NCBI GenBank assembly: GCA_902465325.1
Contig: CABQMV010000051.1
Coordinates: 1-13,314 of the forward strand
Direction: 5' to 3'
Origin: an uncultured Oscillospiraceae bacterium
GTDB taxonomy: Bacteria > Bacillota > Clostridia > UBA1212 > SIG427
DNA: 13,314 bases
The notes beneath the pieces are model-generated. The model made no database searches. It worked only from the letters and a program-made list of their open reading frames with translations, and was not told the DNA's origin. Numbering within the stretch: the first letter of the stretch is position 1; each line of letters begins with the position of its first letter. A program made the translations under genes and the position numbers. Shown here one piece after another: positions 1 through 6,451 of the stretch.

Positions 1-506
1 CCTCCGTTTAAAATGTTCATCATGGGCACGGGCATGACGCTTCCCAGCGTGCGGATTTCGTCAGCGCCTTCTTTTCTGGCCACTGCCGAGGCACATAAAA
101 GTCCTCCCAGATATCGGTACAGAGGCAGCTTGTTAAGAAGCGCCGCGGTTTTGGCCGCCGCCAGAGAGACTGCAATTGTTGCATTGGCACCAAGCATATG
201 CTTGTCCGGCGTACCGTCGGCCTCCAGCATTTTATTGTCAATCGCGGCCTGCTGGCAGATATCCATTCCGGTAAGAGCTCTGTTAATGGTGGTGTTTATG
301 TTTTCACAAGCTTTTCGGACGCCTTTTCCTCGATAGCGGCTGCGATCGTTATCCCTGAGCTCTACGGCTTCAAATTTTCCGGTGGAGGCTCCGCTGGGGG
401 CAATGGCAGAGGCGCGCAGTCCGTTGTCCAAAACTACAGTGGCTTCCACAGTAGGATTTCCTCTGGAGTCCAGTAATTCTCTGCTGAATACACCTTTTAT
501 TTTCAT
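1..506 (-). CDS. eno: Enolase (phosphopyruvate hydratase), N-terminal 168 codons, runs off the window
   Basis: Enolase interconverts 2-phosphoglycerate and phosphoenolpyruvate in glycolysis, in the cytoplasm. Reading the minus strand from ATG at 506, the protein starts MKIKGVFSRELLDSRGNPTV, followed by the mobile catalytic loop PSGASTG (residues 37-43), FEAVELRD, GKGV and GANATIAVSLA, and reaches MPVPMMNILNGG at the window edge. The catalytic barrel lies outside the window. A GGGAGGAAGG ribosome site lies 8 bases or more upstream of the ATG (plus-strand 515-524). Between LGG (about residue 135) and MPVPMMN (residue 158) there are about 17 more residues than I recall for the Bacillus enzyme. 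ENINTTI and GANATIAV are also slightly off the usual consensus, so this may be a divergent or second enolase. It is divergent from the DUF1294 gene, with 49 bases between the starts. The family call is firm; whether it is the main glycolytic copy is not known. Confidence 0.95.
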   Translation of the reverse strand, partial: MKIKGVFSRELLDSRGNPTVEATVVLDNGLRASAIAPSGASTGKFEAVELRDNDRSRYRGKGVRKACENINTTINRALTGMDICQQAAIDNKMLEADGTPDKHMLGANATIAVSLAAAKTAALLNKLPLYRYLGGLLCASAVARKEGADEIRTLGSVMPVPMMNILNG

Positions 507-530
507 TTTCTTTTCCTTCCTCCCATTTTA

Positions 531-539
531 TGGTATACT
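531..539 (+). promoter_or_regulatory. Putative extended -10 promoter for the DUF1294-rbgA-rnhB unit
   Basis: TGGTATACT fits an extended -10 element (TG-N-TATACT). It lies 16 bases before the chosen TTG start, which leaves a leader of about 10 bases. No convincing -35 is seen in the T-rich stretch upstream, which is also the enolase ribosome site on the other strand. The same TGGTATACT occurs upstream of uvrB (13091-13099). The core is symmetric (GTATAC), so it could also serve the opposite strand. Confidence 0.45.
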
Positions 540-555
540 TTTCAAGGTGATAGGC

Positions 556-825
556 TTGAAATTTATGTTAGTTTACGCAGCTTTTATCAATATTATTACG
601 TTTGCATTATACGGGGCCGACAAATATAAGGCGGTTCATCATAAATGGAGGATTCCTGAGGCTGTTTTGCTCTGGGCTGCCGTGCTGGGTGGTTCTGTGG
701 GAGCGCTGGCAGCAATGTACGGGTTTCGCCATAAGACACGGCATAAAAAGTTTACGCTGTGTGTACCGTTGATTCTGATTGCAGAAACAGCGCTGCTGAC
801 GGTGTATTACGGCTATTATGCCTGA
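556..825 (+). CDS. DUF1294 family small membrane protein
   Basis: This 89-residue protein of unknown function matches DUF1294: an N-terminal helix (about residues 3-20), then GADKYKA, KWRIPE, LLGGS-type residues (LGGSVGALAAM, 44-54) and FRHKTRHKKF (57-66), then a second hydrophobic helix (about 67-86). It probably spans the membrane two or three times. I chose the TTG start at 556 because AAGGTGA (544-550) lies 5 bases upstream and the resulting MKFMLVY N-terminus is typical of the family. ATG 565 and GTG 547 are in-frame alternatives. The open frame extends further upstream into the enolase gene, but that part shows no family similarity and lacks a ribosome site. The gene ends 23 bases before rbgA and is probably co-transcribed with it. 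Confidence 0.85.
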   Translation: MKFMLVYAAFINIITFALYGADKYKAVHHKWRIPEAVLLWAAVLGGSVGALAAMYGFRHKTRHKKFTLCVPLILIAETALLTVYYGYYA

Positions 826-848
826 ATTGAAGGAGAGAAGATAAAAAT

Positions 849-1748
849 ATGGGCGTTATTCAGTGGTTTCCCGGTCACATGGCCAAAGCAAGAAGAATTC
901 TGGCAGAAAATTTATCCCAGGTAGATGTTGTGGTGGAGCTTTGCGATGCCAGAATTCCTTTCAGTAGCCGAAATCCGGAAATTATAAAAATTATAGGGAA
1001 CAAGCCTTCCGTTATGGTGTGTAATAAGGCGGATTTAGCGGATCCGAAGGTAAGTGATTTCTGGAAGCAATATTATAGAGAACGAAACATAGAGGCAGTT
1101 TTTACGGACTGCCGCACGGGCGGCGGAGTAAAACAGGTTACGGCTGCTGTTAAAAAGGCCATGGCCGAAAAGATCAAGCGGCAGGAGGAGAAGGGAAGGC
1201 GCCAGCCGCAGATTCGGGCGATGATTGTAGGCGTTCCCAATGTGGGAAAATCCTCCTTTATTAATCGGGTCGCCGGAAAAGCTGTGGCGGTTACGGGAGA
1301 TAAGCCGGGCGTTACCAGAAGTAAGCAGTGGCTGAAAATGGATTCTTCTGTTTATTTATTGGATACACCTGGCCTGCTGTGGCCTAAAATTGAAGACCAG
1401 CGCTGCGGTTACCGCCTGGCCTGCACCGGCGCAATTAAAGACGATATTCTTGATAATACGGATATTGCCTGCTTTTTGCTGGAGTTTTTACAAGATTCCT
1501 ATCCGGAGGCCCTGAGGGCGCGTTTTAAGCTTTTAGAGGACCTGAAGGGCAAAGGGCGAACAGAGCTTCTGGAGCTTTGCGGGCGAAAAAGAGGCTGTCT
1601 GGTGAAGGGCGGAGAGGTGGATTTTGTGAGAGCAGCGGCTATTGTTTTAGACGAGTTTCGGGCCGGAAAAATTGGCCGCATTTCTCTGGACAATGAGAAG
1701 GCTTTGGCGCCGGAGCCCAGTGTAGAGGAGGAGCGGCATGACGGATGA
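849..1748 (+). CDS. rbgA: Ribosome biogenesis GTPase RbgA (YlqF)
   Basis: RbgA is a circularly permuted GTPase needed for a late step of 50S subunit assembly; it binds the ribosome and is released on GTP hydrolysis. The permuted motif order is visible: G4 NKAD (residues 59-62) comes before G1 GVPNVGKS (128-135), then the G2 Thr in PGVTR (T156) and G3 DTPG (172-175). The N-terminus IQWFPGHMAKA is the family hallmark, and the C-terminal part forms the family's helical domain. At 299 residues the length is normal. The ATG at 849 is preceded by AGGAGAG (831-837). Its end overlaps the rnhB start by 11 bases, so the two are probably translationally coupled; this adjacency is common in Firmicutes. 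Confidence 0.96.
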   Translation: MGVIQWFPGHMAKARRILAENLSQVDVVVELCDARIPFSSRNPEIIKIIGNKPSVMVCNKADLADPKVSDFWKQYYRERNIEAVFTDCRTGGGVKQVTAAVKKAMAEKIKRQEEKGRRQPQIRAMIVGVPNVGKSSFINRVAGKAVAVTGDKPGVTRSKQWLKMDSSVYLLDTPGLLWPKIEDQRCGYRLACTGAIKDDILDNTDIACFLLEFLQDSYPEALRARFKLLEDLKGKGRTELLELCGRKRGCLVKGGEVDFVRAAAIVLDEFRAGKIGRISLDNEKALAPEPSVEEERHDG

Positions 1749-2352
1749 AAAATTTTATGAAATGTGTGCTTATGAAAGTGTGCTTGCTACACAGGGCTTT
1801 CGTCTGCTGGGAGGAATTGATGAGGCGGGCAGAGGGCCTTTGGCGGGGCCTGTGACGGCTGCCTGTGTTATTCTGCCGGCAGAAGGGCCTTTCCCGAGAG
1901 CCAACGATTCTAAAAAGCTGACTGAAAAAGCGCGGGAAGAACTTTACTGTCAGATTACGGACATGGCGCTGGCTTTTGGCGTGGGCATGGTTGACAGCGA
2001 AACCATAGACAGGATTAATATTCTTAGTGCCACGCACCTGGCAATGAGACAGGCGATTGAGGCCTGCGCAATGGAGCCGGATATTGTAATGGTGGACCAT
2101 TTGACAATCCGGGAGTACAGCGGCAGGCAGTTTCCTCTAACACATGGAGATGCCCTGAGTGTGACCATTGGCGCAGCTTCCATTGTTGCCAAGGTTACCA
2201 GGGACCGATTGATGCGCCAGATGGCAGAGCGATATCCCGAATACGGTTTTGATAAGCACAAGGGGTACGGAACGAAGGCGCACTATGAGGCGATTGAACG
2301 GTATGGCCTGACTCCGATACACCGGCGAAGCTTTTTAAAAAAGTACCTGTAG
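1738..2352 (+). CDS. rnhB: Ribonuclease HII
   Basis: RNase HII cuts the RNA strand of RNA/DNA hybrids and removes single ribonucleotides misincorporated in DNA. The 204-residue protein carries GGIDEAGRGPLAGPV near the N-terminus, giving the catalytic pair D28-E29 and the GRG motif that reads the ribonucleotide junction. The remaining metal ligands are D120 (MVDH) and D138 (HGDALS), followed by the typical AASIVAKVTRDRLM and HKGYGTKAHYEAI segments. Spacing of the acidic residues agrees with the E. coli enzyme as I recall it. The ATG at 1738 lies inside the end of rbgA; GAGGAGGAG just upstream (about 1726-1734) serves as the ribosome site. No clear terminator follows it. Confidence 0.97.
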   Translation: MTDEKFYEMCAYESVLATQGFRLLGGIDEAGRGPLAGPVTAACVILPAEGPFPRANDSKKLTEKAREELYCQITDMALAFGVGMVDSETIDRINILSATHLAMRQAIEACAMEPDIVMVDHLTIREYSGRQFPLTHGDALSVTIGAASIVAKVTRDRLMRQMAERYPEYGFDKHKGYGTKAHYEAIERYGLTPIHRRSFLKKYL

Positions 2353-2410
2353 TCTGTGAAGCTTCCAGAAAGCGGGATACCAAAAATGGGCGGCAGGGGT
2401 GTTTCTGTAA

Positions 2411-2439
2411 TTGACATTTTTTCTCGGACTTGTTAATAT
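2411..2439 (+). promoter_or_regulatory. Strong sigma-A-type promoter for the CHAP protein gene
   Basis: TTGACA (2411-2416), a 17-base spacer and TAATAT (2434-2439), with TG at 2431-2432 as an extended -10. The start would fall near 2446, leaving a leader of about 29 bases with GGAGG at 2462-2466. The rest of the 122-base gap after rnhB shows no clear terminator hairpin. Confidence 0.85.
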
Positions 2440-2474
2440 GGTTCCAGAATTTTTTACTGTTGGAGGTTTTACAA

Positions 2475-4724
2475 ATGAAGCGGATGCTGTCGGTTATGGT
2501 TGCGGTGTTTCTTACTTTTTCTGCGGTATTTATAGTACCTGTTAGTGCAGCATATGAGAATACATATAAAAATACAGGAAACCAGATAGAAGATCTAATC
2601 GGTGTGGCACGAACGCAGATTGGCTACAAGGAAGGCCCCAGCGCTTCGCAGATGGACGGCGATACATATGACGGGGATTATAATTATACAAAATACGGAG
2701 CCTGGTACGGCATTAATCCCGGAGCCTGGTGCGCTATGTTTGTGAGCTGGTGCGCCAATCAGGCAGGGATCCCCACTTCTGTGATTCCCAAACATGCCAG
2801 CTGCGATGCAGGCATGAATTTTTTTAAAAATCAGGGACGCTGGGGCTGGGGAAAATACTGGGGAAATTATCAGGGAAAGACTGTATATACACCGGTAAGA
2901 GGCGATATTGTCTATTTTGGCAGCGGAAATTTGGAAGACTCTACTCATGTGGGAATTGTCTATGCTGTAGATGCCTCTTATATCTATACCATAGAAGGCA
3001 ATACCAGCAACCGCTGTGCGTATAAGCAGCACGCTATCGGGGACAGTTACATATATGGATACGGAAGGCCCGCATACAGTGGAAGTTCTGATGTCCCCGC
3101 CGGTGAATCTACTTTGACGGTTAGCGGCGCTACCTATCCGTCTTCTTTAACGGTAGGACAGTCCTTTGGAATTCACGGAACGGTGACTTCCAATTATAAT
3201 ATTGTATGGGTACGTTCCGCTGTATATAACAGCTCCGGCACACTGGCCATCTCTTCCTATAAGACGCCGGGGAGCAAGAGCTTTAGTATAACGGAAATCA
3301 ATCCTTATGTAAAATTTGGTTCTCTCAGCGCCGGGCGGTATGTTTACTGTATTGAAGCTACGGATGCAAGCGGAATTTATAAAATGCTATTGATGCAGCC
3401 CTTTTCAGTAGGCTCAACTTCTCAGTCTCAGCCGGTTTTCTCTTATAAAGTAAACACGACAACGGCAAATTTAAATATGCGTTCAGGTATAGGGACTTCG
3501 TACCCTGTCGTTGGTTCTCTGCCTATAGGAGCGACAATTCAGGTTCAGAAAATACAGGATGACTGGGCATACACGACATACAACGGGGTATCTGGCTGGT
3601 GCTCTATGGAGTATTTGAAAATAAATTATACGCCAAAGGATGTAATCTATGGGAATTCACCTACGCCCAGTCCGACGCAGGTGCCCACGCCCAGCCCGAC
3701 ACAGGAGCCTACGCCCAGTCCGACACAAGAGCCCACGCCCAGTCCAACACAGTCTCCTACGCCTGTTCCCGTTCAGCTGATATTCCGGTCGAAACCGACT
3801 AAACTGTACTATGAAGCCGGAGAAGCCTTGGATTTGACTGGCCTTGCGTTGGACGTAAAATTGAGCGATGGTACGCGGCTGTCCCTTTCTGAAGAGGAAT
3901 TGGAAATAAGCGGATATGACAGTGCGCTGGTTGGAAAACAAAAAATCTGTATTTTATATCAGAATGTAACAAATTCCTTTACTGTTGAAGTCAGGGATGT
4001 TCCTCAGGAGGATCCCATAACTTCTCTTCTTATCAGGAAAAAGCCGGATAAAATATATTACAATTACAGAGAACCGCTGGATTTGACAGGTTTGCAGCTT
4101 CGCGCCCGGTATGCATCCGGTAAAATTTCAGAATTATCAGAGGGAGACTATACTGTGTCCGGCTTTGACAGTGAGCAGGTAGGAAAGCAGGCTGTTGTTC
4201 TAACCTGTCAGGGAGTGCGAAATACTTTTACAATAGAAGTCCTGAACACGGTAACCGGGCTTTCCCTGAACCGTAAGCCGGACAAGCTGTATTATCAGTA
4301 CGGAGAGGACTTGGATCTGACCGGCCTTGAAATTAATGTAAGGCGGGCGGACGGGACCTGGGAGCTTTGGGACGGCAGCCGCTTTACCGTATCGGGGTAT
4401 GAAAGCACTCTGCCGGGCAACCAGCAGCTGCGGGTGTCTCTGGACGGTTATTCTGTATATTTTACTGTAAATGTCAGTTCTCTTCCTGCAATCCGGGGGC
4501 TTTCTCTGCGCCAGAAGCCGGATCAGCTGTATTACCAGGTAGGAGAGGGGCTGGATTTGTCAGGCCTGAAGGTTGTTGTGCTGTATGGGGACGGATCAGA
4601 GCGGGTGCTTATGCCAGAGGAACTGAGTGTCACAGGTTATGTAAAAGAAACGCTTGGCAATCAGAGAATTACAGTGCATTATATGAACTACAGCAGTGGA
4701 TTTACGGTAAATGTGTATAGATAG
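2475..4724 (+). CDS. Secreted CHAP-domain cell-wall hydrolase with SH3b and four Ig-like repeats
   Basis: This 749-residue exported protein probably cleaves peptidoglycan cross-links or stem peptides. A signal peptide (residues 1-25, ending VSA) is followed by a CHAP amidase/endopeptidase domain (about 38-201). Likely catalytic Cys86 lies in WCAMFVSWC, His158 in STHVGIV, and E174/N176 in the following strand. Next come an Ig-like domain (about 213-312), a bacterial SH3 domain (about 326-384, ANLNMRSGIGTSY), a Thr/Pro/Ser-rich linker (396-434) and four 72-residue repeats of Big_3 type (435-506, 518-589, 596-667, 676-747). The SH3b domain likely binds the wall; the Ig repeats may act as a spacer or surface binder. 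There is no LPXTG or lipobox. I took ATG 2475, with GGAGG 8 bases upstream, rather than an upstream TTG, because it gives a clean signal peptide. The stop overlaps the yraN start. The cleavage specificity cannot be told from sequence. Confidence 0.93.
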   Translation: MKRMLSVMVAVFLTFSAVFIVPVSAAYENTYKNTGNQIEDLIGVARTQIGYKEGPSASQMDGDTYDGDYNYTKYGAWYGINPGAWCAMFVSWCANQAGIPTSVIPKHASCDAGMNFFKNQGRWGWGKYWGNYQGKTVYTPVRGDIVYFGSGNLEDSTHVGIVYAVDASYIYTIEGNTSNRCAYKQHAIGDSYIYGYGRPAYSGSSDVPAGESTLTVSGATYPSSLTVGQSFGIHGTVTSNYNIVWVRSAVYNSSGTLAISSYKTPGSKSFSITEINPYVKFGSLSAGRYVYCIEATDASGIYKMLLMQPFSVGSTSQSQPVFSYKVNTTTANLNMRSGIGTSYPVVGSLPIGATIQVQKIQDDWAYTTYNGVSGWCSMEYLKINYTPKDVIYGNSPTPSPTQVPTPSPTQEPTPSPTQEPTPSPTQSPTPVPVQLIFRSKPTKLYYEAGEALDLTGLALDVKLSDGTRLSLSEEELEISGYDSALVGKQKICILYQNVTNSFTVEVRDVPQEDPITSLLIRKKPDKIYYNYREPLDLTGLQLRARYASGKISELSEGDYTVSGFDSEQVGKQAVVLTCQGVRNTFTIEVLNTVTGLSLNRKPDKLYYQYGEDLDLTGLEINVRRADGTWELWDGSRFTVSGYESTLPGNQQLRVSLDGYSVYFTVNVSSLPAIRGLSLRQKPDQLYYQVGEGLDLSGLKVVVLYGDGSERVLMPEELSVTGYVKETLGNQRITVHYMNYSSGFTVNVYR
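3660..3755 (+). repeat. Four tandem 24-bp units encoding PTPSPTQx
   Basis: Four in-frame copies of a 24-bp unit (3660-3683, 3684-3707, 3708-3731, 3732-3755) are followed by a degenerate remnant to about 3773. Each encodes PTPSPTQ plus V, E, E or S. The copies differ at only a few bases, so the unit could expand or contract by slippage or recombination without breaking the frame. It forms a flexible, extended linker between the SH3b domain and the Ig repeats. Confidence 0.92.
3777..4715 (+). repeat. Four Big_3-type Ig-like protein repeats
   Basis: Four units, each 72 residues, share the pattern KPxKLYYxxGExLDLTGL, a DG turn, xxVSGYxSxxxGxQ and FTVxV at the end. Short linkers of 11, 6 and 8 residues separate them. 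The DNA of the copies has diverged well beyond simple tandem identity, so the array is old. Repeat 2 has YREP in place of the usual GE turn, and repeat 4 has TGYVKETLGNQ. Confidence 0.88.
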
Positions 4725-5088
4725 AAAAACCGCGGGGGCTCTTGCTGAAACCGAAACAATCCGGAAATATATTGAAAATGGCTATACTTTTGTCGCCCGT
4801 AATTTCTGGTATAAGCGGATGGGAGAGATTGATCTGATTCTGCGGAGGGAAATGCAGAGGGAGGTCTCTGTATTGGTTTTTTGTGAGGTTAAATACAGAA
4901 AAAATACGGATTTTGCCCCTCCTTCTGCAGCAGTAACCAGAAAGAAACAGGAGAGAATTCGAACCTTGGCGCAGATTTTTATGGGTATGCACAGGGAATT
5001 GAACAGTCTGGCTATGCGGTTTGACGTAGCAGAGGTTACTCTGGAAAAGGGAAAATTATCCGTTAATATATTGGAAAATGCTTTTTAA
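4711..5088 (+). CDS. yraN: YraN/UPF0102 family nuclease-fold protein
   Basis: The 125-residue protein belongs to UPF0102, a small restriction-endonuclease-like family whose cellular role is still poorly defined. Core family residues are present: NFWYKRMGEIDLI with D41, then FCEVKYR with the E59-x-K61 pair, an AVTRKKQERI helix and a C-terminal FDVAEV strand. The D...ExK arrangement is the metal-binding signature of the fold. The ATG at 4711 overlaps the last 14 bases of the CHAP gene and has no strong ribosome site, so translation may depend on coupling. In related genomes yraN usually follows rnhB directly; here the CHAP gene lies between them. Confidence 0.92.
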   Translation: MCIDRKTAGALAETETIRKYIENGYTFVARNFWYKRMGEIDLILRREMQREVSVLVFCEVKYRKNTDFAPPSAAVTRKKQERIRTLAQIFMGMHRELNSLAMRFDVAEVTLEKGKLSVNILENAF

Positions 5089-5093
5089 ATAGC

Positions 5094-5122
5094 TTGCAAC
5101 CAGTGTCCTCCAAGAGTATAAT
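5094..5122 (+). promoter_or_regulatory. Promoter for the aminotransferase-aminopeptidase unit
   Basis: TTGCAA (5094-5099), a 17-base spacer and a perfect TATAAT (5117-5122). The start would be near 5129, giving a leader of about 39 bases that contains the ribosome site GGAGGG (5154-5159), 8 bases from the ATG at 5168. Confidence 0.85.
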
Positions 5123-5160
5123 TAATTGAATTTATTCTAATTGTATGGGATTTGGAGGGC
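5105..5160 (+). promoter_or_regulatory. Possible read-through-only stem masking the ribosome site
   Basis: GTCCTCCAA (5105-5113) is complementary to TTGGAGGGC (5152-5160) over nine pairs including one G-U; a tenth wobble pair is possible. The right arm contains the ribosome site of the aminotransferase gene. The left arm lies inside the promoter spacer, upstream of the predicted transcript start, so only RNA reading through from yraN would carry it. The complementarity is seen; the regulatory effect is inferred. Confidence 0.4.
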
Positions 5161-5167
5161 TTGTTGA

Positions 5168-6442
5168 ATGAAATATGCACAGATGACTCAGGAAACGCTG
5201 AAGCAGGAGTTAGATAAACAGCGCGCTTTGTACGATGAATACAAGGCAAAGCATCTTTGCTACGATATGACCAGAGGAAAACCGGCGGCTGATCAGCTGG
5301 CGCTTTCTATGGATATGCTGGCTGCGGATATGATTGGAGACGGCAAAGGCGAGGCAGGAGCTGACTATAGAAATTACGGGCTTGGTGACGGGACGCCGGA
5401 GGCGAAGCAGTTGTTTTCAGAATTGTTTCATTTGCCTCCTGAGCATGTATATATAACAGGAAATTCCAGCTTGAATGTTATGCATGATATTCTGGCAAGA
5501 TTTTTACTGTTTGGTGTCAGCAAGGAGCTGTCTCCCTGGAAGGATCAGGGCCGTCTTAAATTTATTTGCCCGGTTCCCGGATATGACAGGCATTTTTCTA
5601 TAACGGAGCTTTTCGGCTTTGAAATGATCAATGTGCCGATTCTTGAGGATGGTCCGGATATGGATCAGGTAGAAGCCATCGTGTCCTCTGACTCGTCTGT
5701 CAAAGGAATGTGGGCCATTCCTAAATACAGCAATCCTACGGGGACCGTATATTCCGATTCTGTCATCCGCCGGCTTGCTTCTATGAAAACAGCGGCGCCC
5801 GATTTTAGAATTTTGTGCGACGATGCCTATACGGTTCATTTTTTAGGTCAGGCGCCTGCAGAGCAGCTGAACCTTGTATCTGCCTGTATAGAGGCGGGGA
5901 ATCCAGACCGTGCAATTATGTTTGCTTCCACCTCTAAAATTACATTTCCTGGCTCCGGTATTTCAGCCTTTGCCTCCAGTACTTCCAATATTGCCTATTT
6001 AAAGCGCCTGATTGACTATCAGACCATAGGCTCTGATAAATTGAATCAGCTTCGGCATGTGAGGTTCCTGAAAAATTACCAGGGGATTTTGGCGCAGATG
6101 GAGAAGCATGCAGCATTGATCAGGCCTAAGTTTAAAGCTTGCTTAGATATTATGGAAAGGGAAGTAGGTCCGCTGGATATTTTGCGTTGGACCAAGCCTA
6201 CGGGCGGATACTTTATCAGTATTGATACAATGGAGGGCTGTGCCGCAAGAGTATGTCAGCTGTCCAAGGAGTGCGGGGTAGCCCTTACCCCGGCAGGGTC
6301 GTCTTTTCCGTATAAAAGGGATCCTAAGGATACAAATATACGGCTTGCTCCTACGTTTCCGCCGGTTGAGCAGCTGCAGGAAGCCATGGAGGTACTGTGC
6401 GTGTGCATAAAAATTGCTTCTTTGGAAAAACTGATTCAATAA
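5168..6442 (+). CDS. PLP-dependent aminotransferase, subgroup Ic aspartate aminotransferase type
   Basis: A 424-residue fold-type I aminotransferase, likely moving an amino group between aspartate and 2-oxoglutarate in the cytoplasm. The early motif DMTRGKPAADQLALS matches the atypical aspartate aminotransferase group found in Corynebacterium (AspT type; Pfam Asp_aminotransf, formerly named after MocR). PLP-site residues are visible: N189 in NPTG, D218 and Y221 in DDAY, the Schiff-base lysine K257 in STSKITFPGSG, and the substrate carboxylate-binding arginine R392 in NIRLAPTFP. A MocR-type regulator is excluded because no winged-helix DNA-binding domain is present. The start is set by GGAGGG 8 bases upstream. 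It is followed after 9 bases by the M18 peptidase gene, whose ribosome site overlaps this gene's stop. The exact amino-acid substrate is inferred from the family. Confidence 0.9.
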   Translation: MKYAQMTQETLKQELDKQRALYDEYKAKHLCYDMTRGKPAADQLALSMDMLAADMIGDGKGEAGADYRNYGLGDGTPEAKQLFSELFHLPPEHVYITGNSSLNVMHDILARFLLFGVSKELSPWKDQGRLKFICPVPGYDRHFSITELFGFEMINVPILEDGPDMDQVEAIVSSDSSVKGMWAIPKYSNPTGTVYSDSVIRRLASMKTAAPDFRILCDDAYTVHFLGQAPAEQLNLVSACIEAGNPDRAIMFASTSKITFPGSGISAFASSTSNIAYLKRLIDYQTIGSDKLNQLRHVRFLKNYQGILAQMEKHAALIRPKFKACLDIMEREVGPLDILRWTKPTGGYFISIDTMEGCAARVCQLSKECGVALTPAGSSFPYKRDPKDTNIRLAPTFPPVEQLQEAMEVLCVCIKIASLEKLIQ

Positions 6443-6451
6443 AGGAGTTGG

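Noticed and set aside
13..476. Plus-strand open frames across the enolase region
   Set aside because: Antisense shadows of a strongly conserved enolase N-terminus.
1639..2100. Minus-strand 153-codon open frame opposite rnhB
   Set aside because: Shadow of rbgA/rnhB, whose plus-strand frames encode clear family motifs. Its composition is unlike a real protein.
3660..3773. Short regular repeats considered as a CRISPR array
   Set aside because: The 24-bp units are contiguous with no spacers and are translated in frame as a Pro/Thr linker.
3657..3941. Minus-strand open frame rich in Arg/Gly/Leu opposite the Thr/Pro linker
   Set aside because: It is the antisense of the 24-bp repeats; the repeat keeps the frame open. 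No ribosome site or family similarity.
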